A stretch of 64,000 nucleotides of DNA from Sacculina carcini (taxonomy: Eukaryota; Arthropoda; Thecostraca; Sacculinidae). Of this stretch, positions 20,471-31,647 are shown one piece after another; position 1 is the first letter of the stretch; the number at the start of each line of letters is the position of its first letter. The stretch spans positions 5,102,255 through 5,166,254 of the forward strand of contig OU696585.1 in the NCBI GenBank assembly GCA_916048095.2, written 5' to 3'. The notes below the pieces were generated by a model. That model searched no databases. It was given only the letters and a program-made list of their open reading frames with translations, and was not told the origin of the DNA. The position numbers and the translations under genes were made by a program.

Positions 20471-21460
20471 GAGACAAATATTATTATTGGTCGATTACGT
20501 TGCTTACATAATAATCAGTGTTTATACAGATGAAACAATTATTACTGTTTTTATAAAGTTAAATTGTGTCAACGATCAGGGAGCATATACTTAAAGAGTG
20601 AAAAGTGAGTGAGAGAGAGTGAAGAGTCAACGTCTACCAACGTGATTGAAGCATGTGTGGAAGAATAGTTGCACCTGAATAAGACACAGATTCAAGATTG
20701 TCCCATCAATGACCTTGACATTTTATATTTGCGCAAAATCTTCATTTCCCTCGAGTGCGCTTCAAAGCTTCGCCTATACATGATGCCCATTTTCACCAGG
20801 AACTGGATTTATGCTGTATACAATGTGCATAGTGGACTCCAACTCTGTAAATGTGTCTATAGAATAGTTTCTCTTCCGCTATTTATCAAACCACTTGGGG
20901 CAATATGAAAAGATGTGCGTATATAAACACAAAATATTGTTGCATTGATTTGATCGGAAGATACTTAATCATTTTGACACATTCTGAACGTTATTATAAC
21001 CCGTTTGTTCACACTAGCTCACCTCATATACAAACCTTACAGATACAGACACAGCCATACAGACATTCAAATACATAGCTCGCACAAACAACTATCACTG
21101 GCAGGTCGGGTTGTGGATTATTCAGGCCTCATTAGACAAGCACCCCTCTGACAAGAAGAACTAGACGCCGCTCTGCGCCGAATGTGTATGTACACATACG
21201 CAGATACAACTACGAGATCGAATTCAGCAAGTACATACAGGAACTCATCGAGGGTGCATTGCTATACACACAATAACTGTCTCTGTCGACACGTGATCTA
21301 TAGTTTTCCACTCAGCAAAAGCAACGTTAACTGTTCTCTGAGTGCGATCAAACATACAAACACGCCTAGAGATACATCCGAGAAGCGTACCAGAGATAAA
21401 CGTCAATGCAGAATAGCCAATATATGCGTTATGCAACCCCGTCTCAGTCATGTGAACGTG
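20471..21460. other. Interior of hAT-like element, no gene recognised
   Basis: No transposase motif. A short open stretch near 21200-21260 is protein-like but was not accepted as an exon (see rejected list). Confidence 0.4.
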
Positions 21461-21464
21461 AAAT

Positions 21465-23563
21465 TGCAACAACAACAACATCAACAACACATGTATTTCA
21501 TATAGCGCTCTAATTATCATAGGCGCGAGGAACGGCTAGTTATAAAATGTATACAATGTGGAATTAACAAAACAGTATCGCATAAACAAAGATATAAGCA
21601 GCGATATACTATGAAGGAACAATTGAAAATAACTATGGATAAAAAATCAAAAAAATCAAACAGTTATTCACACAATATAATTATTCATCAGAGGAGACAC
21701 CGAGAAGATATGTACAAAGAGAAGTGGAAAAAGACCTGTAAGAGAGAGAAGATCGAATTTTAAGAGGAAGTTCATTGAACAAACGAGGTCCAGAGAAAAA
21801 AAGAGATTTCGAAGACCAGGTGGAGTCGTTGAGAGCACGGGGACAGAAGAGACTACGTGATAGTGAGCGGCCCGGACGATCAGAAACAGTAAGAAGAGAA
21901 CGGAGATAAGGAGGAGCAGAGTCGGAGTGGATGATCTTGAAGATGATGCAGCAAACCTTGTGATGGATTCGCTGCCGTGCAGGAAGCCATTCAAGTTGGC
22001 GGATGAATTTCGAGGTGGGAGTTCTCGGTGGAAGAAGACAAACAAAACGGCAAGATTGGTTTATAATTTTCTGAAGCGAGCGTATATTTTTACAAGAAAC
22101 ATGAAGATAAAGAGAGTTACAATAGTCTAACCTGGAGAAAATTAAGGACTGTACAAGTGTGATTGCTGTAGCATTATCAAGGAATCGACGGATAGGATAA
22201 AGTTGACGGAGAATAAGACGACAGGAGCGAGTCACACGTGATATGTTAATTGAGAAAGAGAGATTGTGATCAAAATGTACACCAAGATCACGAACACACT
22301 GAGATAGGGGTAATGTAATTATTGGAGGAGATAATTTGGGAGGATGAAACACAATATATTCAGACTTGGAATGGTTCAAAAGTAGGTGGCGTGATGAAGC
22401 CCAGGAAGTAATATTATTCAAAACCGCAGAAATGCAATTTTCTGAAAATTTTGAGATAGGAAAGTAAAGCTGTAGATCATCCGCATAAATGTGGTAAGAA
22501 ATAGGAAAACGATGAAGAATTGGACAGAGAGAAGACATATACAAATTGAACAATAACGGACCCAATATTGATCCCTGAGGTACGCCACTGGAAAGTTCTA
22601 CAGAACTCGAAAAAGTGGAATTAGAGCGAACAGAATAAGAACGATTAGAAAAGTATGACTTCATCAATGAAAGAGTCGTAGAAGAGAGTCCAATAGCGGC
22701 AAGGTCGTCACACAAAATTGCATGATCGACGAGGTCAAATGCCGAAGAGAGATCCAGCAGAACAAGCAGAACAGAGTCACCAGAGGCAAAATGATTGAAG
22801 ATATCGTTCAATAGGTGCAAAAGGAGAGATTCAGTGGAACGATTAGATACAAAGCCAGATTGAAAAGGATCGAGAACGGTGTTTATCAAAGGTGATAATT
22901 GCTCGTGTATGGCCGACTCCAGCAGCTTGGCAGTGAAGCTCAGAACGGAAACAGGGCGGTAATTACCAGGACAGTTAGGGTCAAGAGTGGGTTTTTTCAG
23001 TATTGGTGTGACAATAGCAGATTTATCAGCAAAAAATAAACCATGTAGAAAAGAAGAATTGATGAGATGGGAAAAAATGGGGGAAAGGAGTTGAATAGAG
23101 TCAGACAAAGCAGAGAAATTAATCGGATCGAGAGGACAACGAGAATTTTTAAGTTTTTAAATGAGGCGAGAAGTATGAGCTACCGAGATATGGGAGAAAC
23201 TACACAGAGTGGAGGATGAAGTAGTATGAGTGAGAACTGTAGTGGTTGTAGGAAGTAGGGCACGAACCGAATTTAGTTTTTGAGGGAAGAATTGAGCAAA
23301 AGTAGAAGCCGAAATAGGATTGGGAGAGGAGCTGCCAACTGTCAACTGTTTTAGAGTGGACCACTGACGCGAAGGAGAACGAGTAGAGTCTGCAAGGCGT
23401 GACTTATAAAAATCGGCTTTGGCCGTGGTCAGTGCAGAAAGAAACGAATGTCGAGCAGAGCAAAAAGAGTCCCAGTCACTAGGCGACCGAGAGCGACGCC
23501 ACCTACGCTCAAGACGGCGGGACGAAGTTCGCATATGAACTAAGTCCGACGAAAGCCACGGTA
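21465..23563 (-). mobile_element. L2-like LINE, 5'-truncated, minus strand
   Basis: On the minus strand this contains the central and C-terminal parts of ORF2, a 3' UTR and the family tail (AGCGCTATATGAAATACATG then TTG repeats), appearing on the plus strand as the CAACAAC run near 21462-21490. The 5' truncation lies near 23563, in the region before the RT. It is inserted in the hAT-like element 20373-23738. Confidence 0.85.
21681..23563 (-). pseudogene. LINE ORF2 fragment (RT domain), one in-frame stop
   Basis: Minus-strand frame with a TAA at 23157-23159 and otherwise open to TGA at 21681. RT motifs include NYRPVSVLSF, LLDLSSAFDLVDHA, SGVPQGSILGPLLFNLYM and HIYADDLQLYFP. The C-terminal block is LEWLPARQRIHHK. 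The endonuclease is missing. A single stop in about 625 codons indicates a relatively young copy. Confidence 0.87.
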
Positions 23564-23738
23564 TGCATCACCTCTGTATATTCATATATGTCAACTCATT
23601 TACTTGAAAACCTTCGATATATGTGATCTTTTGTATAATACAGGCAATATTTTTGACGAATGAGTAGAATAGGCATTTATCTGGAAACTCCCCTAAAATA
23701 GGCAAATATAGGCATTTTGCCTTATCATCCGGTCTTTA

Positions 23739-24512
23739 CTAATTCCAATAGAGGTCCGACCATGCAAAAATGCAGTATCAAGCAGCCCCTAGGTCTCCTA
23801 GAAGATTACTGTATTTTTTGCAATACTTGATGATAAATTCTAATATCATGCAAGAGGTAAAAGGGCCCCTCAACACTTTCAAACCCCGGACGGTGGGCGA
23901 GGCGTCTGCTATGGCTCTGTCAAGCAATGCAAAACTATTGGTCGAATATCAATGAATATGCCAGCATGATCCTGACTCATTCAGTAGCGTAAACAATCAT
24001 AGCGTACACGATAAGCTGAGAAAATACATGCTTATTGCTAATTATATTATATTATCTCACCTTGAAGTGCCTTTTCGTTCGTGGAACCATCGGATTCTAT
24101 CAACATTTCACATGCAACATCTCATAGTGAGTAGGCTCAATTGTAGGAATATCAAAATATCATGATATCACCCATCCATTTTTATTTTCATATTCAATCA
24201 TATCCATTCATATCATTATGATATCACTCAAATAATCTTCATATTTGTGTCAATATTGATATGTTATATCAATTATGACTTTTTAGGAATATTTAATTAT
24301 AATACATGGTGTATAATGTTGATAAATACGAAATGGTCGCTCACCAGGCAGTACTGGGTTGAAATCACGCCAGTGTCCATGAGAACACTTCATAAGACTC
24401 TGGTCGCCTGTATCCTTATTGATTGCAAACACAGAACCGTGCGGAATGGAGCTCACCCCGAACCGAATTCTCTCGAATGCACCCGGAGGACTTGAACAAC
24501 TCTCGGTCGCTG
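23739..24512. other. Intergenic, no gene recognised
   Basis: AT-rich with repeated ATATCA/TGATAT words between 24140 and 24290; nothing coding. Confidence 0.4.
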
Positions 24513-24593
<81 letters not shown>

Positions 24594-24627
24594 ACACATA
24601 CACACACATACACACACACGCACATAC
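24513..24627 (+). repeat. (CA)n microsatellite
   Basis: About 38 uninterrupted CA units from 24513 followed by CATACACA-type interruptions to 24627. Confidence 0.97.
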
Positions 24628-25329
24628 ACACATTTCGTATATTTTGTATATTTGCTATGCAACAGTTCCATATACCTCTGATATATAGTCCTAAATAACT
24701 TTTCAAACCCTTCTCCACCCTTTCTCAATGATATTGTCACTGGAACCAGCACTGTCAATAGTATTCTTCTAGCAGCATCATCCAAGCATATTCTAACTCG
24801 AGTTAATCATCCTTCATTTTAAATGCATCTGCATATATTCCCTTCTAACCCATTTCTGGAAGTTGTGAGTATGTGTAACTAGAGATGCGACCTAAAAAAC
24901 CGATTGTTTTGAGAAAAAACGTTTTTTGCCTAAAAATTACCTCGACTAAAAACACGTTTTTGGTTTTTTAAGAGTCCTGCAAATAATTCAAATTATGGAA
25001 ATGATATATTTGGGATGTTGAATGAATAATTTTTTTATCAACACATGAGTTATTCATGCAATTAGTGACCTTATCAAATTCAATTATCATTAAATATGCA
25101 CAATAAAATTGTTATAATGTGTCTGAAATTCCTAATATCATTGTGTGCACGGTACTATGCACTTCTATGTACAGTACAGCCTTGCATTCAATTATTGAGT
25201 TTATCATTGAGTAAGAAAGCAGGGTATGATAGCCGTTTTTTCTGCTAAAAACTCAAACTGTTTAAAAAAAAACAAAAGGTGGCATAATTTTTTAACATAT
25301 TTTTTACATATAACCTTTTTCCTACCAGA
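24628..25329. other. Intergenic, no gene recognised
   Basis: AT-rich. At 24880 a TAGAGATGCGACC motif followed by A/T-rich inverted words resembles a hAT-type end; its partner may be at 30921 (see findings). Confidence 0.35.
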
Positions 25330-27255
25330 AATGAACTACGTTGATTATAATAACTTTCAAAATTTCATTCAACAGTTGGTGACCATTGACTCTCGCGTAC
25401 GTGAAAGTTTCATGCGAGGTCACCACGTCGGGGCGATATTCTTTAACATCAAGAAGGCATATGACACCACATGGCGACACGGAATTCTTCGCAAGCTGCA
25501 TCGCTGTGGTGTCAGAGGTAACATGGGAAGGTTCGTACACAATTTCCTTTTGCACGGCACATTCTGTGTGCGTGTGGGGAACTCCCTGTCTCGTCCGTTC
25601 GATCAGGCAGAGGGCGTTCCATAGGGTAGTGTGCTCAGTGTGGCCCTTTTTGCCATAATGATCAACGACATTGACAATCATTTGCCTCCCTCGATTGGAC
25701 GGTCTCTATTTGTGGACGACTTCGCCGTATGGTGTTCTTCCCGCAGCACTGTTGCTGTCCAGCGTCAACTGCAGCTGGCGGCGAATAAATAGAGACTTGG
25801 GGAACGCGGAGCGGCTTCCGCTTCTCGACGTCCAAAACGGTCGGCGTACACTTCTGCGCCTGCCCTGACATGGAAGTGAACGAGGTGCTTGCCCTGACAT
25901 GGAAGTGGAGTTGTACGGCAGTGCTGTCTCATTCCAACGCACGGTTCGGTTTTTTAGGGGTCACGTTAGACTCGCGCTTGACCTACACCGACCATATTTC
26001 ACAGCTGAGAACCACATGTCTAAATGCACTGAATGTGCTGAAGACTATTTCCCGGATGCGGCATGGAGCAGATCGACAGTCCCTTCTCCCTCTGTACCGC
26101 TCGTTAGTCAGGTCGCGTCTCGATTACGCAAGCATCGTATATGATCTGGCTTCGGAATCAGCAAACATCCGTTTGAATGTCGTACACCACGCAGGAATAC
26201 GAATTGCCACCGGGGCGTTTCGCACGTCGCCAATCGTCAGCCTCCTTGTTGAGGCTGCACCCATGAGAAACCCGGGTATGACGTGGTATTTTCCCAGCAT
26301 GTGCCTGAGAAGCAGCAACTTCCAGGACCTCAGCGTTCTGTGCTATTTTGCAGCAAAATGAAGGCACTGCTGGAGTCATGCGGGATGGGTGTTAACGATG
26401 TCGTCAGACAAGAATACCCGACGGAGTCACCCTGGGAATTGGTCACACCCGAGGTTTACGTCTCGCTAGCAGCTCTGCCGAAACACCGTACAGTGCCCAG
26501 TGTGCTTCGGTCAAACACACTGGAGCGAATTCATTCTTACGGACGGTATACTGCCGTGTACACTGATAGGTCTATGTCGGCCAGTGGTGTGGGTTGGCGT
26601 TTGTAAGTGGAGGTGCGTGCCGCTCGAGCACGCTGCCACCGAGCGCATCCATTTACACGGCTGAGCTTTACGCTATCCTGCTGGCCCTGGTTTTTATTGG
26701 CTCATCTTCATTTTCATTGATATATTTTTATCCGACTCCCTTAGTGCTTTAACTTCATTATCATCTTTCTCCTTACATCCTCTTATACAGAGGATTTTGA
26801 TCTCTCTTGACATCATCCACCACCAGGGCAATCGTGTAAAGTTCTGCTGGATTTCGGCCTATATTGGTATTTTGGTCAACGAGCGTGCTGACAGAGCCGC
26901 AAAAAGAGCTGCTGAACGAGACTTTTATTTATTTTATTTTAACTTTCCCATTCCGTATTCGGACTTTTATCCTATTATACATCGTTTTATCCGTTCTCGC
27001 TGGCAGCTCCCCTGGGACGAATGTGGTGCTAACAAACTAAAAGCAGTGAAGCCCGAAATCGGACATTGGATGTGCTCTTATCGCCGGAAGAGGCCCGAGA
27101 AAGTGCCGCTCTGTCGTCTGCGTGTGGGTCACACGTACGACACGCATCGCAATCCTCTACTCGGACAACCTGAACCCACGTGCAGCGCATGTAATGCACG
27201 TCTCTCCGTGCAACACATCCTGGTGGAATGTCCATCATTCTCAGAGGCGCGTTAA
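25330..27255 (+). pseudogene. LINE ORF2 remnant: RT and RNase H, multiply broken
   Basis: Coding segments lie in at least three frames: 25330-25623, then 25624-25790 after a TAG, 25870-26361, 26283-26606 and 26797-27255. The order RT, thumb, RNase H, C-terminal zinc-binding HxxxC block is intact. The AT-rich stretch near 26690-26780 may hold a small insertion. It is non-functional. Confidence 0.8.
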
Positions 27256-27541
27256 CGTTGTCTTGGATCCGTTCGGGCTATTGATGAGGTTCGTGGATAG
27301 GAGCAATAGGCGTTCATTGAGTGCCGCATTTTTGAATTTTCACGGCTTTTACCTTTTAGAACTATTCATTGAATTTTATGTATTGACATTCACATTCCTT
27401 TATTTCACCATCACCCTTATATGTTTCATGGTTCCATTCTTGATATTCATTATCAATCTGCTTTAGCTTTCAATAGACTGGGGGGTGCCGTATGGTCCTA
27501 GAGGCCGGTGAACCCCAAAACACAAATAAACAAACAAACAA
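25330..27541 (+). mobile_element. I/Nimb-like (Jockey-superfamily) LINE with RNase H, degenerate
   Basis: Successive frames encode an RT and an RNase H, disrupted by many stops and frameshifts. RT parts include VGAIFFNIKKAYDTTWRHGI and GVP then GSVLSVALF. FVDDFAVWCS holds the catalytic DD. Further parts are FLGVTLDSRLTYTDH and SRLDYASIVYDLA. The C-terminal block has HQGNRVKFCWISAYIGI with NERADRAAK (RNase H) and CRLRVGHTYDTHR with CSAC...HILVECP. The 3' end GTCCTAGAGGCCGGTGAACCC plus an (AAAC)n tail fits this LINE group. Confidence 0.8.
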
Positions 27542-27859
27542 GTCGACACTGAACTGACATCGTCAGCTGGGGACAGTGGTGCTGGCGGTGACGATCAAGA
27601 CTGTTTACTGCAAGGAACTGCAAACGTACACTCACCGTACCGAACACGCAGTGGTCGTCAAGTTCGACCCCCGCAAACTTACAGTTCTTGAATATGTGTT
27701 GTTCATTGTTAGCATTTTGCATCCTTCACTGTGCGTTACGAGCGATGATGACCGTGAACAATCAATATGTGTTAATATGTGTGTCTTGAATTTGATTTAT
27801 TCCAGAAACGTTGGTTAGATCATTTGTTTCATTGTACCGTGCGAAGTTTTAGGGTCGGG
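27542..27859 (+). pseudogene. 3' remnant of an LTR-retrotransposon pol with 3' UTR
   Basis: A short frame just after the LINE tail reads HSPYRTRSGRQVRPPQTYS before a stop near 27690. This is the basic, proline-rich C-terminus typical of Gypsy-type pol proteins. It is followed by about 170 bp of untranslated DNA and a short purine-rich tract (TTTTAGGGTCGGG) before the LTR at 27860. The 5' part of the element is absent. Confidence 0.5.
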
Positions 27860-28116
27860 TGTTATAGATAGAGCAAACACAGCCAGCCGTGCAGACCGTG
27901 GGAACGTGCGCGGTCACACAATACAAGTGGTGTTGTGTTGCGCGTGCATGTATGTGTGCATGTTGCTGATGTGTGTATGTTGCACGTGCGGTGTGGGATC
28001 TGAAAGTTGATATGTCAAAGCGGGCAGTTACGCTCGGAGCTCTGTACGGTGTAGATTGCAGGTCGAGCAGAATAAACGTTCATGGTTTATCCGTGTCTCC
28101 AGCCACGCGTATAACA
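27860..28116 (+). repeat. 3' LTR of a truncated LTR retrotransposon
   Basis: 257 bp starting TGTTATAGATAG and ending CGCGTATAACA. The ends carry the short inverted repeat TGTTATA/TATAACA. An AATAAA lies near 28070. It is preceded by a polypurine-like tract and directly abuts an L2-like LINE fragment, as expected for an insertion into that LINE. Confidence 0.6.
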
Positions 28117-28560
28117 GGGATATGATTGAAACTGAACGATAGTTGCATGAAAGTGTGCTATCAGTATTTGAATTTTTGAGAATCGGCATTATAGTGGCAT
28201 GCTTGGTAGCTAAGAATGAGCCGTGAAGGAAAGAAGAGTTAACCATATGTGTGAAAAGTGGAGTAAGGAGTATAATAGCATCAGAGAGAGCAGAAAAGTG
28301 TATGGGGTCAGTGGGACATTTAGACTTCTGAAGTTTGATAAGAAAACGTGCTATGGTAGACGGATCAATCGAGGAAGAAGACGAAACAGTGCTGATGCAA
28401 GGAGGAAATTGGAGAGAAAAAGTACTAATGGGTTATTTGGATTGCAAGGATGCGATTTAAGAAGCGAACAATGAAGCAGATATGGAGCAAGGTAACTTGG
28501 AGGAGCGAACAGATATATTTTTCAGTCAGCCATCGTGAGCGTGATGATCGGAGTTAAAAA
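28117..28560 (-). mobile_element. L2-like LINE ORF2 fragment, minus strand
   Basis: The minus-strand frame includes SLKCPTDPIHFSALSDAI, HMVNSSFLHGSF and PILKNSNTDSTLSCNYRSVS, collinear with the LINE ORF2 at 23000-23150. The outer part (28400-28560) matches the pre-RT region seen at 38340-38460. Frameshifts and stops are present. Confidence 0.75.
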
Positions 28561-28599
28561 CTTGGATTGATGAAACAGATCGTTAGAGCTCTTGATCAA

Positions 28600-29069
28600 A
28601 GTGGATAATGTTTAAGAGATATGTGTTAAGCTTATCCTGATCTTAGTGAAGAGAAGAAAAAGGCTGGACAATTTTATGAACTTTAAATTAGAACACTTGT
28701 TAAGGACCAGAACCTTATCAAATCGATGAATGAGACAGAAGTAAGAGCTTGGATGCATATTGTTATGTGATACTGAATTTCTTAAATAATAAAAAAGCAG
28801 ACAACTACGAAGAGGTCGTAGAAAAGCTACTAATGAGTCTGCGAGATTTGGGGTGTAAAATGAGTATCAAGGTTCACTGTTTACACATCCATTTGAATAA
28901 TTTTGCGGATATCCTTCGGGTTGTGAGGGAGGAAAAAGGAAAACGGCTTCATCAGGACATTAAAACAATGAAAGATCGGTATCAAGGCCGATGGGACTCA
29001 TATATGCTGACAGATTACTGCTGGAGCTCGATGACAAACAACCCAGAAGCTGTACATCGTGCCAAGTAG
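28600..29069 (+). pseudogene. Transposon-associated orphan protein fragment, frameshifted
   Basis: Two overlapping frames give YPDLSEEKKKAGQFYEL...IRTLVKDQNLIKSMN, then NYEEVVEKLLMSLRDLGCKM, IKVHCLHIHLNNF and RLHQDIKTMKDRYQGRWDSY...DYCW. From memory, this series (NY-x-E-V-x2-L-L, GC-x-MS-x-K-x-H-LH-x-H, R-x-HQDI-x-M-x3-YQGRWD, DYCW) recurs in multi-copy proteins of unknown role in arthropods and cnidarians. That suggests a mobile-element origin. I cannot name the family. The copy is broken by stops near 28690 and 28770. Confidence 0.5.
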
Positions 29070-29384
29070 CCAAGAAAATAACATTCAATTAATTTTAATT
29101 TGTCGTTGATCTTGTGCAAGGTATATTTACATATACAGGTATGCATTTTTGTGTTTTATATCCGAATTTTGTGACTGTATTTCATTTATTGTACGTGAAT
29201 ATTGTAGCTTTTGCTGTTGATTCACTGTGGATACGCAAAATATAATACCAAAAACATTAACTTTGATAATGACACCTTTGAAATATAGACTGATGAGTAA
29301 TTTTCATAAAATATATACTGATTTAGCTCAAAATCTTGATGTGGTAGAAAAATTATGTGTTCATTTTCGTAATCATTTTCGTAG
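29070..29384. other. Intergenic, no gene recognised
   Basis: AT-rich, nothing recognised. Confidence 0.4.
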
Positions 29385-30656
29385 TAGGGCTGTCAAAAGT
29401 TAATAAAGTTACTTTTTCACCTAAAGGCCACTTTTTCATAAGCTACCTAAAACTGCATGAAAAAGTGGGGTGCGATAATTATTAAAAAAGTTATTAGGTT
29501 ACCAAAAGTTACTTTTTCATCGTTAGGTTACTTTTTTACTTTTAAGGTAATTTTTTGTATCGTAAGGTTACCTTCTGATATTTTTCTTGTTATTAGGTAA
29601 CTTTACCACGAGGTTTGGTGACTTTTTGCAGATAAGAGGCACAAAAACGGTATATATGACGATAAAATAGGAAAAGAGATGGAATATTAGGTCCGAAGAT
29701 CAAGAAAGGTCAACATTTCCGCTGTTAGGATTTAGCAATTGATATTAATCTTAACATCTGTGCTACTCGATATTTATACGTTTATCGGTACGCAGGATAG
29801 TGTAATTCCATTGTAGGAAATGTCCACGAGCCGGAGGGTGTCGTGAGATGTTTGGAGCGTGGTATAGTACGATGTGTAAGCTCTCTATACCAGACACTGC
29901 ACTGTAGCACTTGACAGTACGTATTTACTTGAACAGGAATTAGCACGTGATTTTCAGGGCGTGAGATAGCGTCATTTTCCCACGTTTGACATTTATAAGA
30001 TTGTGGGCACAGGGTGCTACATATGGAAGGACGCGGGCATTCACACATGCAGTGTTTACGCTCACACTAATGTACAAGCTATAGTACGTGATATTTGACA
30101 AAAAGTTCCAATGAAACAATATATAGAACATTTTTGGGACCATTACTAAAAATATTTACATTTGCAATTAGTGTATTTCGCATTTGTATTAGCTTTCCAT
30201 TTTAAATAATATTTTCATGGTTATGCTCCTTTTTGCGATGTTAGCCAAATCATATTAAGTCGCTTTTGGTGGTTTGTTGTAAAATGGTACCAGATCAAAG
30301 AGAATATGGAAAAAAGTGGTGTACCAACTCGGCAAGATGATAGAAAAGAAGGACTGGCGTATTTTCTTCCTTCAGAACTGCAAACAGAAATTGACCTTTT
30401 TTGAAGGAGTTTATTTTTAGGTTACCTTTTTATTGGTTATTAGGTTACTTTGTATGTTCACAAACAAACAACAAACAAGTCGAGTATTTCATATAGCGCA
30501 CTAATCAGCAAAGGCGTGATAAACATGTGATAAAGCGATACAAAATCGATAATAACATTAAAACGCAGGTTATTTTAGGTTATTTTCATAGGTTATTTTT
30601 TCTCGAAAATATAGTTACTTTTTTATGATTTTTAGGTTACTTTTTTGACAGCCCTA
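29385..30656. mobile_element. hAT-like non-autonomous element with AGGTTAC subterminal repeats
   Basis: The ends TAGGGCTGTCAAAA (29385-29398) and TTTTGACAGCCCTA (30643-30656) are perfect 14-bp inverted repeats with a hAT-type YARNG start. Inside each end are many copies of AGGTTAC/GTTACTTTTT (29500-29610 and 30415-30650). There is no transposase. GTAATCAG follows the right end. GTAATCAT lies 8 bp outside the left end, perhaps a displaced target duplication. A short L2-like LINE tail in reverse orientation is embedded at 30465-30525. Confidence 0.7.
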
Positions 30657-31168
30657 GTAATCAGCAGCCCAAAATTAGTTATAATTTGCTTAAAAACATT
30701 TTGCCAGAAAAATCGTGTTGACCAATGTTATCTTTGAAATAAACATGTTGAAAGGTACAAAACATCAATGTTTTGTACCTTTTTATTTGTTTCTTATTTG
30801 CTTTGTACCACCGTGGCATCCAACATCAGAGGCCAGTTGGGCTAATACTAAAAAATGCAAAACAATTTAAAAACATGTTTTTTGCAAAAAAACGCAACAA
30901 AAAACGTTTTATGGATCTCTACACACACGCATACATACACACAGCTTATAACGATTTAAAAACGAATAATACAACTACAGTGTGTGAGTCAACTTGTCTG
31001 TGTGGATTTGCTAATAACATTGCTTCATAATATGTGAACATGTCTCACACAAATATCATTAAACCTCATAATTGTACTTTATCAAGTACATATCCAAGTA
31101 ACATCGAGCTTCGACACACAAATATTTATTTGTGTGTCTGTGATGTGATCGTGTGCAGTGTGTGTGTA
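30657..31168. other. Intergenic with a perfect hairpin at 30751-30782
   Basis: AAAGGTACAAAACAT and its exact reverse complement are separated by 2 bp. The rest is AT-rich and non-coding. Confidence 0.6.
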
Positions 31169-31559
31169 TGTGAGAGATTGTGTCTATGATAGTATGTCAA
31201 CGCGTTATTGTGTCTGTGTCATCATGTATGGTTGAATTGTGTATGGCGTGCGATAGTGTGTTAGCGAGTGTGCATAGTTGTGAGCGAGTGTGTATAGTTG
31301 TGCCGGTGTGTGTGTGTGCGTTTGGTGAAGTGTTCATGACCCGCGGCGGCGAGTCGGTCACTCGCTCGCCGCTGATTGTTTGTGGCGGTGGGCGTGAGGA
31401 CTGTGCGCGTGTGTGTGTGCTCCCGTATGTCACGGTGTGAGCGTTAAGTCGTGTTCGAGGTGTTGTCGGGAGTGGTTTGACGTCTTGTAGGCGCGCGTGG
31501 GGAAGTGATGCCCATGCGCGCCTGTCTGTAATATATTTTAGTGTGTTTGGTTTCTTACA
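31169..31559 (+). mobile_element. Probable solo LTR (copy 2)
   Basis: 391 bp starting TGTGAGAGATTGTGTC (the first 15 bases equal the start of the element A LTR) and ending GGTTTCTTACA. It is homologous in landmark order to 19997-20339. The flanks GTGTA and GTGTC agree at 4 of 5 bases, as for a small target duplication. No internal coding region. Confidence 0.55.
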
Positions 31560-31647
31560 GTGTCGAAGCTAATTTGTCATTTATAATCTGAATTTTTTTA
31601 ACAGTTAATCGTTGCTTTGTTCAGAAGTCATCTAATTCTGCAGTAAT

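Larger units (their letters stand above)
20373..23738. mobile_element. hAT-like non-autonomous element of the 'aataggca' family, host of an inserted LINE
   Basis: Ends at 20373-20393 and 23718-23738 form a 21-bp inverted repeat with 18 matches, starting TAAAGACCG (consistent with the hAT YARNG start). Subterminal arrays of TAGGCAAATATAGGCA-type motifs occur at both ends. No transposase is visible. About 2.1 kb of the interior is a minus-strand L2-like LINE (about 21465-23563), so the element itself is about 1.25 kb. A relative is at 10235-10333. Confidence 0.6.

Noticed and set aside
20669-20908. 79-codon ORF inside the hAT-like element
   Set aside because: No domain, and it lies in non-autonomous transposon interior.
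21100-21265. Protein-like stretch (YNYEIEFSKYIQELIEG, with LDAALRRM just upstream in another frame)
   Set aside because: The two parts are in different frames separated by only about 20 bp, too short for a normal intron, and no homologue is recalled. It could be a decayed exon, but the support is insufficient.
29782-30048. 88-codon minus-strand ORF with several cysteines
   Set aside because: It sits inside the non-autonomous element 29385-30656, and no family or splice signals are evident.
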